Positions 41,999 through 52,704 of a DNA stretch of 64,000 bases are shown piece after piece. The notes under the pieces are model-generated. The model was not told the origin of the DNA. It saw only the letters and a program-made list of their open reading frames with translations, and did not search any database. This stretch comes from Marsupella aquatica (Eukaryota > Marchantiophyta). How positions within the stretch are numbered: the first letter of the stretch is position 1; every line of letters starts with the position of its first letter. The position numbers and the translations under genes were made by a program. Location of the stretch: contig OZ316897.1 in the NCBI GenBank assembly GCA_973895155.1, positions 5,456,001 to 5,520,000 on the forward strand, in the 5' to 3' direction.

Positions 41999-42915
41999 CG
42001 GTGCAAGGGCGCCGTTCCTTTTAGGGAGGGTGGACGTGGAGGGAGGAGGCGTGAGTGGGCAGGGCGGGCGCGGATCTCCACGTTTAGGATTAGGATCAGA
42101 ACCAGGAGCGGCCCTGACACTTAGCTTAGTGGGATTGCGGTCCCACTGGTAGGAGCAACACTTGTGCTCCTGCCTTGCTGTACATAGGTAGATTCGGGCA
42201 AGTAGATTACTGTTAAGTAGATTAGGCTTACGATGCAAAGAATGGCGGATCCACTACCAGGATAAGTACCTGGGCAGCGGGGAGCTCAGGGCCTCTTCTT
42301 TAGCAAGTTTTTAGTTTGCACCAGCCGGGCTGGGATCAAGTAGTACGAGAAGCTCTCGGTTAGTCATACAGTGACCCTTGTGTATATTCATGTTTCCTCA
42401 TGCCTAAGAGCTGAATAGAGTTGGCCTCACGGCTTAGTTCGCAGAACTTGTGTATGAGATGTACTGTTTGTATGGCAAGTGCATGGTATGACTCAGTCAG
42501 AATGAGTCATTTTGCTATTTGTGTGTCGCATTAACTTGTGTGAAGAGTGCCCACATCAACAGAAGGAAGGAAAGTAAGCAGGGGAGTGAGAGTTGGATGT
42601 GTCGAGCTGAGAGAGGTCTTAGCGGCTTAACCAAGCCTATTGGGGATCATTCCGGCGGCGGAATCCAAACATACCTAACAAGACGGAGGGGAAGACAGGG
42701 GAAGACAGGGGAAGGCCTATATTAGGCCGGCTACGTATCTCATGACCCGATGAAGGATCTGTCCAGTATATGTGTGTAAAATGTTAATAGTAGTAGTAGA
42801 AGGTTAGCAGCGTCCCATGCCGCTAAGCCGCGGAAACGGCCTCGCCAAGCACGAAACCTGCGGGAATCGACTTGAGCTGGGGGGTTTCTTGGGTTTAGGG
42901 AGCCATGGGACGCAC
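41999..42915. other. 3' non-coding part of LTR-like unit A
   Basis: No ORF worth reporting. It includes the conserved ATTCCGGCGGCGGAAT motif (about 42652), a short GGGGAAGACA duplication (about 42690-42712), a pyrimidine-poor AATAGTAGTAGTAG run and the terminal CACCACA. The first 560 bp are shared with unit B up to the shared word CCCACATCAAC. Confidence 0.6.
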
Positions 42916-43349
42916 CACAGAGAACAAGGTCTAATTGGTACAGGTTAGGTAAGGGAAGGTCAGGAGCCATCCCCGTCTGAGTTGCGCATCGATGTGAATT
43001 TGTTCCAAGAGAGGATCAATTTAGCGGACCTGTGACGCCGATGACATGGTCCTTATTCTTTAATCTGATTAACTAGGCTGCTATATGCAAGGAGTAGCTA
43101 TTGATATTGCATAACAATTAGCAAGATGGCAAGAATAAGGGCAATCATGGCATTAAGAGTAGGGAAATAAAAGCTATGTCACGGGTGGTCGGCGACCATA
43201 TCTCTTTCAATATGTCACCAAATCCAGATCTGTAAAGAGCATTGGAAAGATCTGGTCAAGGCGAGTAAAATCGATATAAAACACTCTCAAAATGGGGGTG
43301 TATTAGGAAAGATATGATCTTATTAGTGTGACAAGTTAGTGTGTAACCT

Positions 43350-43655
43350 GGGATAGCGGATATGGATAGAGGTTAGCGGACACGGATAGCGGATAGAGGT
43401 TAGCGGACACGGATAGCAGATACGGATAGAGGTTAGCGGACACGGATAGCGGATACGGATAGAAGTTAGCGGACACGGATAGCTGACATGGATAACGGAT
43501 AACGGACACGGACAACGGACACGGATAATAGACAGCAGGCATAGATAGCGGACACGGATAACGGACACGGACAACGAACACGGACAACGGACATGGACAA
43601 TGGACACGGATAACGGACACGGATAGCGGACACGGACACGGATAGCGGCTTAGCC
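43350..43655. repeat. 13-bp minisatellite (ACGGACACGGAYA)n
   Basis: From about 43497 the unit ACGGACACGGATA/ACGGACACGGACA repeats in register with few changes. The earlier part (43355-43495) is a higher-order form in which GGTTAGCGGACACGGATAGCGGATA-type blocks of about 45 bp repeat. Open frames across it on the minus strand are artefacts of the period. Confidence 0.88.
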
Positions 43656-44061
43656 CGAGGCCACGGGTTAACTCTTCTAAGGTTAGATAGGATAGCTAGG
43701 CTAGCCGAACTCGGGTTAGCTATGTAACTCGGGTTAGCGTAGCAATGAGTACCCCCTCTCGGTTGTAGGGGCATAACTTTTTGTGTATTTGGCCAAATCG
43801 GCTATAATTGACCTCGTTGGAAAGAGGAGCTCAAGTCGCTTCCAACGCTGCTATCCACGTAGAAAATGGTTGAATAGAGAAATCGGGAGAGGAAGCGCAA
43901 GCTCGTGAAAACCATGGAGGAGGGCCAAATCCGAAGTACATAGCCAATTCGAGATAGAAATAAAGTTGCGAGTTAGGGTTCAGTAGTTAGAGATAGTGGC
44001 GGCTCTGTTAGGGCTGGGATGGGGCTCCAACAGCGTAGTATCCACCCATTTGGGCTCAGTA

Positions 44062-44080
44062 TGAGAGTATATAGAGCAGC
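44062..44080 (+). promoter_or_regulatory. TATA-like box in the 43031 LTR
   Basis: GAGTATATAGAGCAG lies about 1 kb into the LTR and is followed by a G-rich run (44096-44105). The placement fits a U3 promoter. Support is the motif alone. Confidence 0.3.
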
Positions 44081-45780
44081 CCCCCGGTAGAGGCAAGGGG
44101 GGGGGACTTCAGTTGTGTGATCTCACTTAGACTGAGCAGCAGGGAGGAGCTCTGTGCAAGCAAGGCTAGACTTGGACGCTGCGTGTTGGGGAGAGCTTGG
44201 TTGTGCTATTACTCAGGGAGTAATCAGCCAAGCTTCACAACAACGGGTTGCTAGGTTTGCGAGCTGGATTGTGGCTTTTCTAGTGGGTAGCACAACTGGG
44301 TTCTTTTCCCCCGATACAGAGCCTTGGTGATAGGTGATGTATTGGTGATTGTAAACTGTGGGGAGGATGTCAATTTGATTTGTGGTGAGCACATTAGGGA
44401 GGCTGCGATACTGATTGAGGGGCAGCAGAAGGAGCATTTACAGTTCGGTCTGGCAAGGCTACGTGATCCATGGGGAGTCCCGGCCTTTGTCTGGTAGAGA
44501 GTACTAAGGGATTTATGGCCAGAGCTGAGCTTGCAAGGCAAGCATGAGGCCGGGCCTCATTGCAATCTGGGGTAGATCGCCGTTAGGCCTAGTACCAGCT
44601 TTGAAGTCGAGTCAACTATGCATGCGTAACTTGACGTTCTGAATTGGAGGTGTGAGATCTGTATGTGCCCCCAAGAATGAAGTGCAGTGAAGGAGGTTGA
44701 GTTCAGGATTGAGTTTGCAAGGCAAGTACGGGATTGGTTTGAGTCCAATCTGCAGTCGCAATCTAGAGTGAGTTGGGCTCAGGTTCAGGATTGAGCTTGC
44801 ATGGCAAGCATGGGGCTTGCGGGGCAAGCACGTCACAATCTGGAGGAGACAGCCTTCGGCCCTAGTGTTTGGATCAAGTGTTCTCAGTGAACTATTGTGC
44901 ACATCTTTTAATCTAATTGAGTTTTCCTCTCAGGCCTCATTTCTCTCATGGATGTGTGTGTGTGTGAGGCAATCTGAGTGTATGATGGGACTAGCAGCAC
45001 CATTGAGAGGTGTACAGGGTGCATTGAAGTGGGCTGGGTGAGGATTGTCATAGCTCTGATTGCTGAGAGTGGAATGGCAGAGTGGTGGGGCAATGGCTTA
45101 GAAGTCCCTAAGCCGGGAATCAATCAGGAGTCACTGGTTTATGGGTACATTCCGGCGGCGGAATAGAAACATACCTATGACAGTAAGCATACGTATAGAC
45201 CTATGTGCACTGTAGCGCTAGGCCCTGTGTGTACGGGCCCGATATGAAGACCCCTTCTCACCAGAACTATCATGAGCACAAATCTGATCCCCAACCTTGG
45301 TTCCTTGGGATTGAGCTTGGTGATGTGTGATAGAGTCTTGCTATGATAGTCTGGTGTTAAGGGCATAAATTGGTGTTTACCGGCCTTCACAACATCCCTT
45401 TGTGATCCTCAGGTACAAGGAGATGGTTTTGGCACCCATAGTGACGTTTTTGGTGTTAAGACCCATGTCAATCGCGTGACATTTTTGGCTCTAGATGGAG
45501 GGGATGGAGCTATGTTGTGATGCTGGTAAGAGTTCTTATCTTGTGAGGAAGGAGTATCCTCTATTGGTGCTGGATTTCAGAAGTGCAGGAGTATGTACAG
45601 TGAGGGGAGCAAAGCAGTATGTTCATATTTGAAGCTCACTTGTGTACATTGGCATGCTAAGGAGGAGGTTCTGGCCTGTCTGCACGGGGAATCTCAGCTT
45701 GGAAGGAGGCAAAAGAGAAGTTAGTATTTTGTCTCCCTCTAGATCCAGGATGTTGTGTGAAGCGGGGACGCTTCACAGTT

Positions 45781-45793
45781 AAGTAGGGGGATA
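45781..45793 (+). promoter_or_regulatory. Polypurine tract before the 3' LTR
   Basis: AAGTAGGGGGATA directly precedes TGTGACGCC of the second direct repeat. Confidence 0.6.
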
Positions 45794-45932
45794 TGTGACG
45801 CCGATGACATGGTCCTTATTCTTTAATCTGATTAACTAGACTACTTATGCAAGGAGTAGCTATTGATATTGCATAACAATTAGCAAGATGGCAAGAATAA
45901 GGGCAATCATGGCATTAAGAGTAGGGAAATAA
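45794..45932 (+). repeat. 3' LTR start, cut by element 3
   Basis: Matches 43031-43170 with few differences up to GTAGGGAAATAA. The 5' copy continues AAGCTATGTCACGGG, which here is displaced by the inverted repeat of element 3. Confidence 0.85.
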
Positions 45933-46015
45933 GGGGTATTTACATAAGACAGGAAACAAGAAAACAGGAAACCCAAAACAGGAACCGATGACAGGAAATA
46001 GGAAACCGAATACAC
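45933..46015 (+). repeat. Left terminal inverted repeat of element 3
   Basis: GACAGGAAACA at 45948 is followed by further AACAGGAA words (45965-46000) resembling the internal repeats of the element 2 terminus. The right partner is absent. Confidence 0.75.
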
Positions 46016-48262
46016 CAAACTTAAACGAAAAATACCGGAAACTTTTCTATTGTTAAGCAAGAACTTGACACCCAAAACGGGTTGTTTAGAAGATTGTAGT
46101 CAAGTCCAAAAAAAATGATGTAGAATAGCAACAGGCGCTCGAATACTAAGCCGAGGGGAACGGTACATTTGAACCTGGGTTATACTAAAAAGCACAGGCA
46201 CGCACCAGGTGCTGCCATTGTAATTGTACAAAATGGAGCTCTAAACAAGAAACTCGGGTGCCTCCGTCGGACCGGTGAAGATACTAGCGCCAGGCGCTAG
46301 TTATATCGCCCAGTCAGACGGAGGCCAACGTGATAAATACGATGAACCCACCGGGACCATCGGACCGACGTTTAGGGTTTTACATCCAAAAGAGCCAACT
46401 CCAACCAATTCGCATAATTGAACGCCACCCCAAAATCCACAAAGTCTTGCGATACAATCTTTTTTAGTAAGATGGTAGTGCCAGGCGCTTACAAAAGATC
46501 AAAGTGATCCGCATAACCACACCGTAAACGGAAGGTATGAAAGTTTCAAAAAGCTACGCACATCCGACGCCTCTCGCTTAAAACGGCCGAACAGTAAACT
46601 AGTGCTAGGCACTTCACCGAACTCCACACAATCGATAACCAAAATGGCTACATCTAACGACAAGATTTCTAAATTCCGGTCGAGTCCCCACGAAGTCTTC
46701 ATCACATTCGAAAAAACTTGAGCGCTATGGGCACCATAGTCTTAGAGACCAACGCTAGCGCCGGGCCCTAGTCCGCTCATTGGTCGATGAGCCACATTCA
46801 TCGTTCACTCCAGCATGAGATCGGGCTCTATCTGGAATGAAACCGTGCTCACGGTTCCTCACAAACGCCATCGACGGAACTCGCTCATCACCGGTTTGGG
46901 GAAACACGCCAGGAATGGTCGTGTTCTGGAAATCAACACGGCCAAGTTCTTCCTGTTTCCTCATCTCATCCTCCCGAGTTGGACTGTAAAGAGGAGGTGG
47001 TCAGTGAATCGTAAACCGCTCTGCAAATCTCCTAGGCGGAGAATCCCTCAGCCATGGGATCAGATTGTCACTAGGACTAATGGCTTCGTCTTGGGGGAGA
47101 CTAAAACGGTTGCAGAAAGCACTTGTCTCCTACCATTCAGGCTGCTCAGTTTCTGGAACCGAGCCCTCCTCCAAAATGATTGTGGTGTGTCTTTGAAAAG
47201 AGGCCACGGAGATTCTCCTCGGGTTATTCATGGTATGACACCTCTAGGCAGCGGATGGCAGATTCAAAGATATAGTTGTCAATACGACCCCGATCAGCGA
47301 AAGAGCTCAAAGATTATCGAAAGTGGGAACAGAAACCACTAAAGCAGTAGCGAAACTAGGTAGTCGGGATGTAATCTCCCAAGTATTATAAGCAAACCCG
47401 TTCGACCTGGATACGCCCATCGTAATGAGGGAGGGGGTGGAGGTTGCATCCTCAAAGTCCCCAAACTACCGGTTCAACATGGAACGGTCACTCCCATCTC
47501 ACATGATAGTTGCAACGTTTACCTTCGTCTCCATTCAGAAACGGTCGACCAAAACCAGTATTGGAATCCTGAAATGTTTCAGGCATCCAAAGTCCCGTTG
47601 TGACGTGAAGTGACCGTTTGGATGAGAAAAATCCGGTCCCAGCTCACATGCGAGTCGCGACAGGCCGAACGAACTTAGAACGGGACAAAAGATTACCTCA
47701 AAACTTCCACTGACGTCATCCAGAGCGTACTGGAGAATCATTGTAAGATTGCCTTGACCGTCATACAGTTATAGTAGTGCCCGACGCTAATATTACAATA
47801 TTAAAATGTTTACGTTACTAACAGAAGGAACAAACAAAACAGTTGTTGCTGACATGTGGAAAACACTTAACAGACAATGTTTCCGAAATATGTTTTAGTA
47901 GCGCCAGGCGCTAGCATAATGCAATTGAGAAATAGAGCCAACATATACTGAGTTTCAGGTCGCTTGTTTTCGACCACTCGGAATGTCCAGTCTTAGGAAG
48001 TAAACTGATCCTAAAAAATGGACAAAAACGAAATTGAAAAATATGCGGGTATATGATCATGGACATTAAATTATGGTAGCAACACGCGCTACCATAAAAA
48101 CATTGCAATATAGAGAACATAATAGAATAAAGATACACCACAAAAGTATCCAATGTATCGAATACATTTGAATAAACAATGTTTCCAGGTTACATAACAG
48201 TAGCGCCCGGCGCTAGTATAACTTCAGTGTATATAAATCCCAAAATACCCTTTCGAGGCAAA
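46016..48262. other. Left subterminal non-coding region of element 3
   Basis: 2.2 kb with no supportable gene. It has family palindromes and several further diverged ones (about 46474, 46602, 46755). The longest ORF (46815-47342, +) lacks a domain and has no counterpart in element 2. Confidence 0.6.
46285..48215. repeat. Palindromes, left flank of element 3
   Basis: 46285-46299 and 47899-47913 (TAGCGCCAGGCGCTA), 48201-48215 (TAGCGCCCGGCGCTA) and 47775-47789 (TAGTGCCCGACGCTA). Three of four are perfect. Confidence 0.93.
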
Positions 48263-48557
48263 TCAATCTGAGAGTTCTGATTCACTTGACTCGGACTTGT
48301 CGGTGGATTCTGCCTCCATGTCTAAAAATTTGTTCTCGGCCATATCATCAACATATCGACTACGAATAAATTTTCTATCAGACCCTCTCCTTAATCTCAA
48401 ACCTTTATGCTCCCAATGGAGGGTCTGCACACTATCAGCTCGTCTAGCAATATTCTCAGCATAGGAAGGTAGTACAAATGGTTTCTTGGGAGTTTTAATA
48501 TATCGCCTAGCTACTTTCCTTCTGAGTTGGAAACGCCGGCAAAGATTCCAGTCTGAC
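48263..48557 (-). CDS. Conserved extra ORF, element 3 copy
   Basis: Orthologous to 10609-10909: acceptor CCTCAG, then SDWNLCRRFQLRRK, KPFVLPSYAENIARR, GLRLRRGSDRKFIRSR and an acidic ESTDKSESSESELSD tail. It is open here while neighbouring exons are broken, which supports a real exon or gene. Same uncertainty about how it is joined to the methylase gene. Confidence 0.55.
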
Positions 48558-49313
48558 CTGAGGACGAGAAGTTTAGGGTTTTATGTCAACGCCAAGAATA
48601 TTTTAAAAAATGAAAAAAAATGAGAAATCAAAGAGAGAATAAGGTAATCTACTAAAAAACTGGGTTTACTTAAGAGCTTACTCGGAAGCTTCTTACTCAG
48701 AAGAGTCTCCGCTGTCACTCCCTCCATTAGATCCTGGATCTTCTCCGATAAGAGACACTTTGGGAATGTTAGGATCCTCCTCTTCTTCCCCCTCTTCTGT
48801 CTCATCCTCATCTTCAGAATCAAAATTTAAGACAGACTTTAGTTTGTCTATTTTTCATTTTGAAATTGAAGACTTTGGAGGGGCTTTGGGCTCAGACTCT
48901 TTTGGAGTAAGAAGATCCAGAAATACCTTAGAAGCGGTTTCAACAAACTCCTTCCTATTCTCGAGTCCAATTACAAATCGACCACAATTATCACCTGCAA
49001 CAAATGTACTCCCCGAACCTACAGCCCAATCCAGAACAATATCTCCTGGACACGTAATTAGTTCCAACACAGACTGCATGAATCTTGGATGTAGTCTGGC
49101 ATTCCCGGCAAATTCAAGCTCTGGAGTTGTATCAACCTTCACGAAGGGAAGTCCAATCAGATTTGTAATGGAAGGATCCTCTATTTTTGAAAGGGGTTTG
49201 AACTTAGGATCTTTTGGGACTTTCACCTTGGATGATATCCGCGAAAATACATCCAAACGTAAAGTGAATACCTGAAAAGGGAACAAAATAGAGGAAGGAC
49301 CCTCAGATTACAA

Positions 49314-49423
49314 TAGCGTCGGGCGCTAGCAAATAATCCAAAAAAGCACGTTGAATAGTTTACTTGAAATAAGGTGAAATAAAAAAAGAAAGTAATACAT
49401 AATATGAATAGCGCCTGGCGCTA
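49314..49423. repeat. Palindromes in the exon 4/5 intron, element 3
   Basis: 49314-49328 (TAGCGTCGGGCGCTA) and 49409-49423 (TAGCGCCTGGCGCTA), the same intron that carries two copies in element 2. Confidence 0.93.
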
Positions 49424-49563
49424 GCAAAAGGATCAACGAAATTACCTGTAAATCAGACTTCGCTTTGTACATTGGGAACCCCATGACGACATTATGTGTA
49501 CATAGACACTGGAATTTCTTGGACTCTTGACAAGCGGAGATGACCTGCGAAATTTGATCATAC

Positions 49564-49568
49564 TCCCC
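49564..49568. repeat. Target duplication TCCCC, left
   Basis: TCCCC recurs at 52705-52709; joining the flanks restores the codons for His-Thr-Gly-Glu-Tyr. Confidence 0.88.
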
Positions 49569-52500
49569 TGTCAACACCTTGCAATGGGGCTTAACTCTTC
49601 ACTAGAGTTAAATCTACCACTATTGCCCGTTCTTATCATTGTTCGGGTTTCTAGGACGGGCGAATAGCACGACAGTAGGTCACTTTCCCTTAATCTCTCT
49701 CTTCTTCTTCACTCACACACCCAACTGGGTAATTTTACTTCCACCGCTGGAAAGATAACCTTGAAGGGTGGTTATCACTCCCCTGCTCTCCCACTGGGAA
49801 ACACTCCCAATACCCCACTCCCGATCTCAACACGGTCAGTGGACACCCACAAGCTGTCCCCGCAGACTCCTTACATAATCGTCACCCAAGAGAGTACCCT
49901 ATTTTCTTCACAAAGGACTGCAGGATTACCACTTGCTATCCCAACAAGACAAGTGCTGACCCTGCTCTCATCCTCAAGCTTCAAGCTTCACCTCTCCGGT
50001 ATCAAATCACACCTGAGTCCACATACATGCTCACTGGTTCGACATCTCACTAGACAGCTGCTTCAAGACTGAGGGTTACATGCAAGTCTTTACTAGAGAG
50101 AATAGAAATAAGTTCAGATCACAACACCTCCCTTGACCTTCTCCTTGCTGCCTACCTAGTGGACTAGTTCACTGTTCCCCCCTTCCTAGTGCCTCAAGCT
50201 CATGCTGCTGCTCTCCAAGGAAGAGCCCAGCCCCCAAGCTCCCAGCCTCTAAGAAAGTGGACAGCTGAACAAGTGAGGAGACAGCCCCCCGCTTCTCCTC
50301 TTTATTTCCACGCCAAACCAAACCAAGCCTAAGGTGCTAACTCAGGTTAGTAGTTACGGCAAACTTACTACTTTCTTGCTAAAGTTTAACCCGGGTTAAA
50401 TCTCTATTTTACCGCAGGTTAACTTAACTACAACCAGTACTATGGTTTCCACACAACACCTGACCAGCTGCAACCTCTCGGTGAGACGAGTAACCAGGGT
50501 ACCCCCTTCGGTAACTCTTACAACTAACCGCGCGAGTTGCAAACTAACTGGAACACAATATTTCTCACGGTAACAACTCCAAGTTTGGCCTACAACTGAG
50601 GGTTAATACGTCACTGAGTTTCAGGTTACCACTGAGTCTCGGGTTTTGCCACTGAGACTCGGGTTACCACAGAAGTACAGGTCACCTTTTACACAGTTGT
50701 AAACTTACCCAAATAGTACAACTACCGCTTGAGTTGGTTCCAACTAGAATGTTGGCATTAGCAGTTATTCTATGGCTACTGTGCGAGTGCAAGGCCGAGC
50801 TATCTAGCAACAACTCATCGTATACCAGCACCCCTCAAGTGTTGGGCTTCATAATAGCCCGACAACTTATTACAAATAGTGGTTTTCAAGCCTTCATGAA
50901 AACTCCTTAGCATATCCTATTGGAATAAAAATGGTTTCCCGGGCCTCCATGAAGTTGAGGCACCCCTGCTGGGCCCTCCCCTGGTCTTCCTGGTCCCCCT
51001 GCTAGCCTAGACCCGGCCTCAAAGTCCTTCAAATGGCCCAGAACCAATGCTGCCACAAGCTTAATTAGAGTTGCTACGAATTCCTTAAACGAAGAGCTAA
51101 GAACGCTCCCTTGGTATCCCGAATGAAGTCCCTAGCAAACAGCAGGTCGCGAGTTCAAGCCCAGCCGCTGACAACCAACTACCAGGTAAGTTTTGGCAAA
51201 GACCACCCCCTTTTCCTCCTTTCGCGAAGACTACTCGCGAAATGCAAATTTTTTTCTCCTCCCTTCACAAGTCGCGAGCAGCGGCGAAGTGCTGCTGCTT
51301 CATGCTCTCCCTGGCAGCTACTCCATAGCTCATAAATCAGCAAGCTCACCTCCGCAACATTGACTTCTATCAGCCTAGCTCCCAAGCTCTACTTCCCCAT
51401 AGCTATTCAGCAGCACTAAGCTGCAACGAGTCAGCTCTATCCCGCAGTGTAGCTTTTCAGCCAATCTTAGCTGCAGCAGCGGCTCTCCATAGCTTAGCAG
51501 CAAAGAGCTCAGCAACAATTTCTTGATTAGAGTTTCTCCTATCAGAGCTTCGACTGATCAGCAGCATGAAGCTCCAGCATCGAGCTTCTCATAGCACTAA
51601 ACTATCCTCAGCATCAGGGCAGCATTCAATCTTCCAATAGCTTCGAGCCAGCAGTAAGGTTGCTTCCAGTCCGCAGCAGCAAGTCCAGGACAGCAGCTTC
51701 AAGTTCAAGTAGCAGCGAGTAGCAGGATCAAATTTTCTTCAGCAACATCAAGCTTTAGTGAAGTAGGACCAGGACTACTCAATAGCGCAGCAGCCATGAC
51801 GAGTTCAATGGCAGCACAACACCACTCTCTTCAGCAGCGAGTTCCCCAACAGCGGACTCCAACAATACAAAGCTTCAGGCAATTACCAACAATTTCCCCA
51901 TTAGCAACCAAGCTTCAATTGCAGCGGCACGAAATTGAATCTTTTGCCACCACTAGATTGCCCGGGGGATGAGATTTTCTTATCCCAAGAGTTCCTTCCA
52001 ACACCACAGAGTTTCTCCCGGTAGCTCAATTCAATTCATGCCTTACCTTCAGGCAATTTCTGTGGTTCCTCTGCTTCTCCCGAGTCAATTCACATTGTCC
52101 TTATAGAAGGATGTTCGTTTCCCTTAATTACACCCTTGAATTTCTGCCTGATTGTTGCTGCTCCTTCCTTGGCTTCTACGTAGATTGTCCCTGCATTTTG
52201 TATCCTTATGAGAAGGACTCCCATGATGACACCTGGCTCCTAGACAAACTCCCGTAGCACTACTTGCTTTGTACTCAGAACTCGCCCCTACTTCTATGGT
52301 ATCCCGTCTTAAGTGTACTTATAACAAAGCTCCAGTTTCATAAATCTCCAGCATTGTGCCCTGCCCTCCATTTTGTCTGAAATTTTGCCAGTGTGTCCCT
52401 TGAACCTAAGACTATCTACTTACTGGATTTCCAGGTCTAACTCTATTTGGAGACTTTTCTATAATTCTGCAGAGTAGACCATTTGTTACTTTCTACTTTT

Positions 52501-52704
52501 ACTTCTTGAGATTTCCTAACCTATCCTAATTCAACTAGACTTTAACTAAGACCTTCCTAACTATCACTACTTAATCTCCTTGACCCATTGTGCATCAGTT
52601 TACTTACTTTAACCTTACGTCTACTTCTAACTGGGGTTATTTCTAACTATAGTTAGTCCATTTTTAACTTTAGTTAAAACTACTACCTAATTTGGCATCC
52701 GACA
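49569..52704. mobile_element. 3.1-kb solo-LTR-like insertion (TGTC...GACA)
   Basis: Starts TGTCAACACC, ends CATCCGACA, 5-bp duplication TCCCC, sited in methylase exon 4. I find no LTR pair and no coding domains; short ORFs (49761-50072 and others) look random. Content: alternating pyrimidine-rich and AGTT-rich DNA, repeated ACTGAGTYTCGGGTT words (50610-50670), a GCAGCA-rich part (51280-51960) and AT-rich 3' DNA (52400-52690). A solo LTR is the simplest reading. Confidence 0.75.
51280..51960. repeat. GCAGCA/CATAGC-rich tract
   Basis: Low-complexity DNA rich in CAGCAGC, AGCTTC and CATAGCT words, similar in composition to 1480-1960. It does not encode a consistent protein. Confidence 0.5.

Larger units (their letters stand above)
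38284..42915 (+). mobile_element. LTR-like unit A (TGTG...CACA, 4.6 kb) carrying a 1113-codon ORF
   Basis: Begins TGTGATGCCTAG, ends CGCACCACA, flanked by GAGAA. These are LTR-retrotransposon ends with a 5-bp duplication, but I find no repeated LTR, PBS, polypurine tract or pol inside. The start resembles that of the LTR at 43031 (TGTGACGCC), and both share ATTCCGGCGGCGGAAT followed by AAACATACCTA (42652-42690; 45152-45178). It is best read as a solo LTR of a very long, ORF-bearing family; a non-autonomous gag-only element is the alternative. Two partial relatives lie at 53438-59694. Non-coding 3' part: 41999-42915. Confidence 0.75.
2836..43030. mobile_element. Element 1: old, interrupted copy of the ParB/MULE-like DNA transposon
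   Basis: Both halves of the element are present on either side of a 27-kb nest. The minus-strand ParB gene is at 2844-4654 and the plus-strand transposase at 35029-43030, in the same divergent order as in intact element 2. The segments between them (4655-5341, 6609-6914, 33797-35028) carry the family palindromes. It is interrupted by insertions at 5342-6608, 6915-33778 and 38284-42915, and truncated by LTR-type DNA at both sides (left of 2836 and at 43031). Neither terminus is visible. All reading frames carry stops or frameshifts and no palindrome is perfect, so this is the oldest copy. Confidence 0.8.
35029..43030 (+). pseudogene. Element 1 MULE-like transposase (decayed, split)
   Basis: Homologous throughout to the transposase at 16112. 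Segments: 35029-37018, intron 37019-37305, 37306-38283, then after the 4.6-kb insertion 42916-43030. Retained blocks include VFELPPVD, GFHNHPSRWVWSREAEK, VYDHHYRALCTIF (DDE Asp), FMANNAQASW (second Asp replaced by Asn), IPNCTGSESVHAGMKAW and WFCPNNKCHKSWPRRG. Breaks: frameshift near 35285, stops near 35782, 35850 and 36101, TGA at 36437-36439 (paralogue Arg) and a TAG in 42916-43030. The part after the second insertion (EQGLIG..., PSPSELRIDV) aligns to the paralogue without gap. The SWIM finger is lost to the LTR insertion at 43031. Confidence 0.85.
43031..45932 (+). mobile_element. LTR retrotransposon remnant (TGTGACGCC family), interrupted by element 3
   Basis: A direct repeat opens at 43031 and again at 45794 (TGTGACGCCGATGACATGG...), nearly identical for about 138 bp, up to where element 3 enters at 45933. 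A purine tract (AAGTAGGGGGATA, 45781-45793) precedes the second copy as expected for a 3' LTR. The 5' LTR is long and includes a 13-bp minisatellite and a TATA-like box. No gag or pol is recognisable in 45180-45780, so it is a deletion or LARD-like derivative. Short ORFs here show no domains. Confidence 0.7.

Noticed and set aside
43323-43774. Minus-strand ORFs rich in Val-Arg-Tyr-Pro-Cys-Pro-Leu repeats
   Set aside because: They only translate the 13-bp minisatellite in different frames.
45200-45215. GTAGCGCTAGGCC as a palindrome outside the transposon family
   Set aside because: Only one arm is present; no second arm within 20 bp.
46815-47342. 175-codon plus-strand ORF as a gene of element 3
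   Set aside because: No domain, no equivalent in element 2, and it lies in the palindrome-rich non-coding flank.
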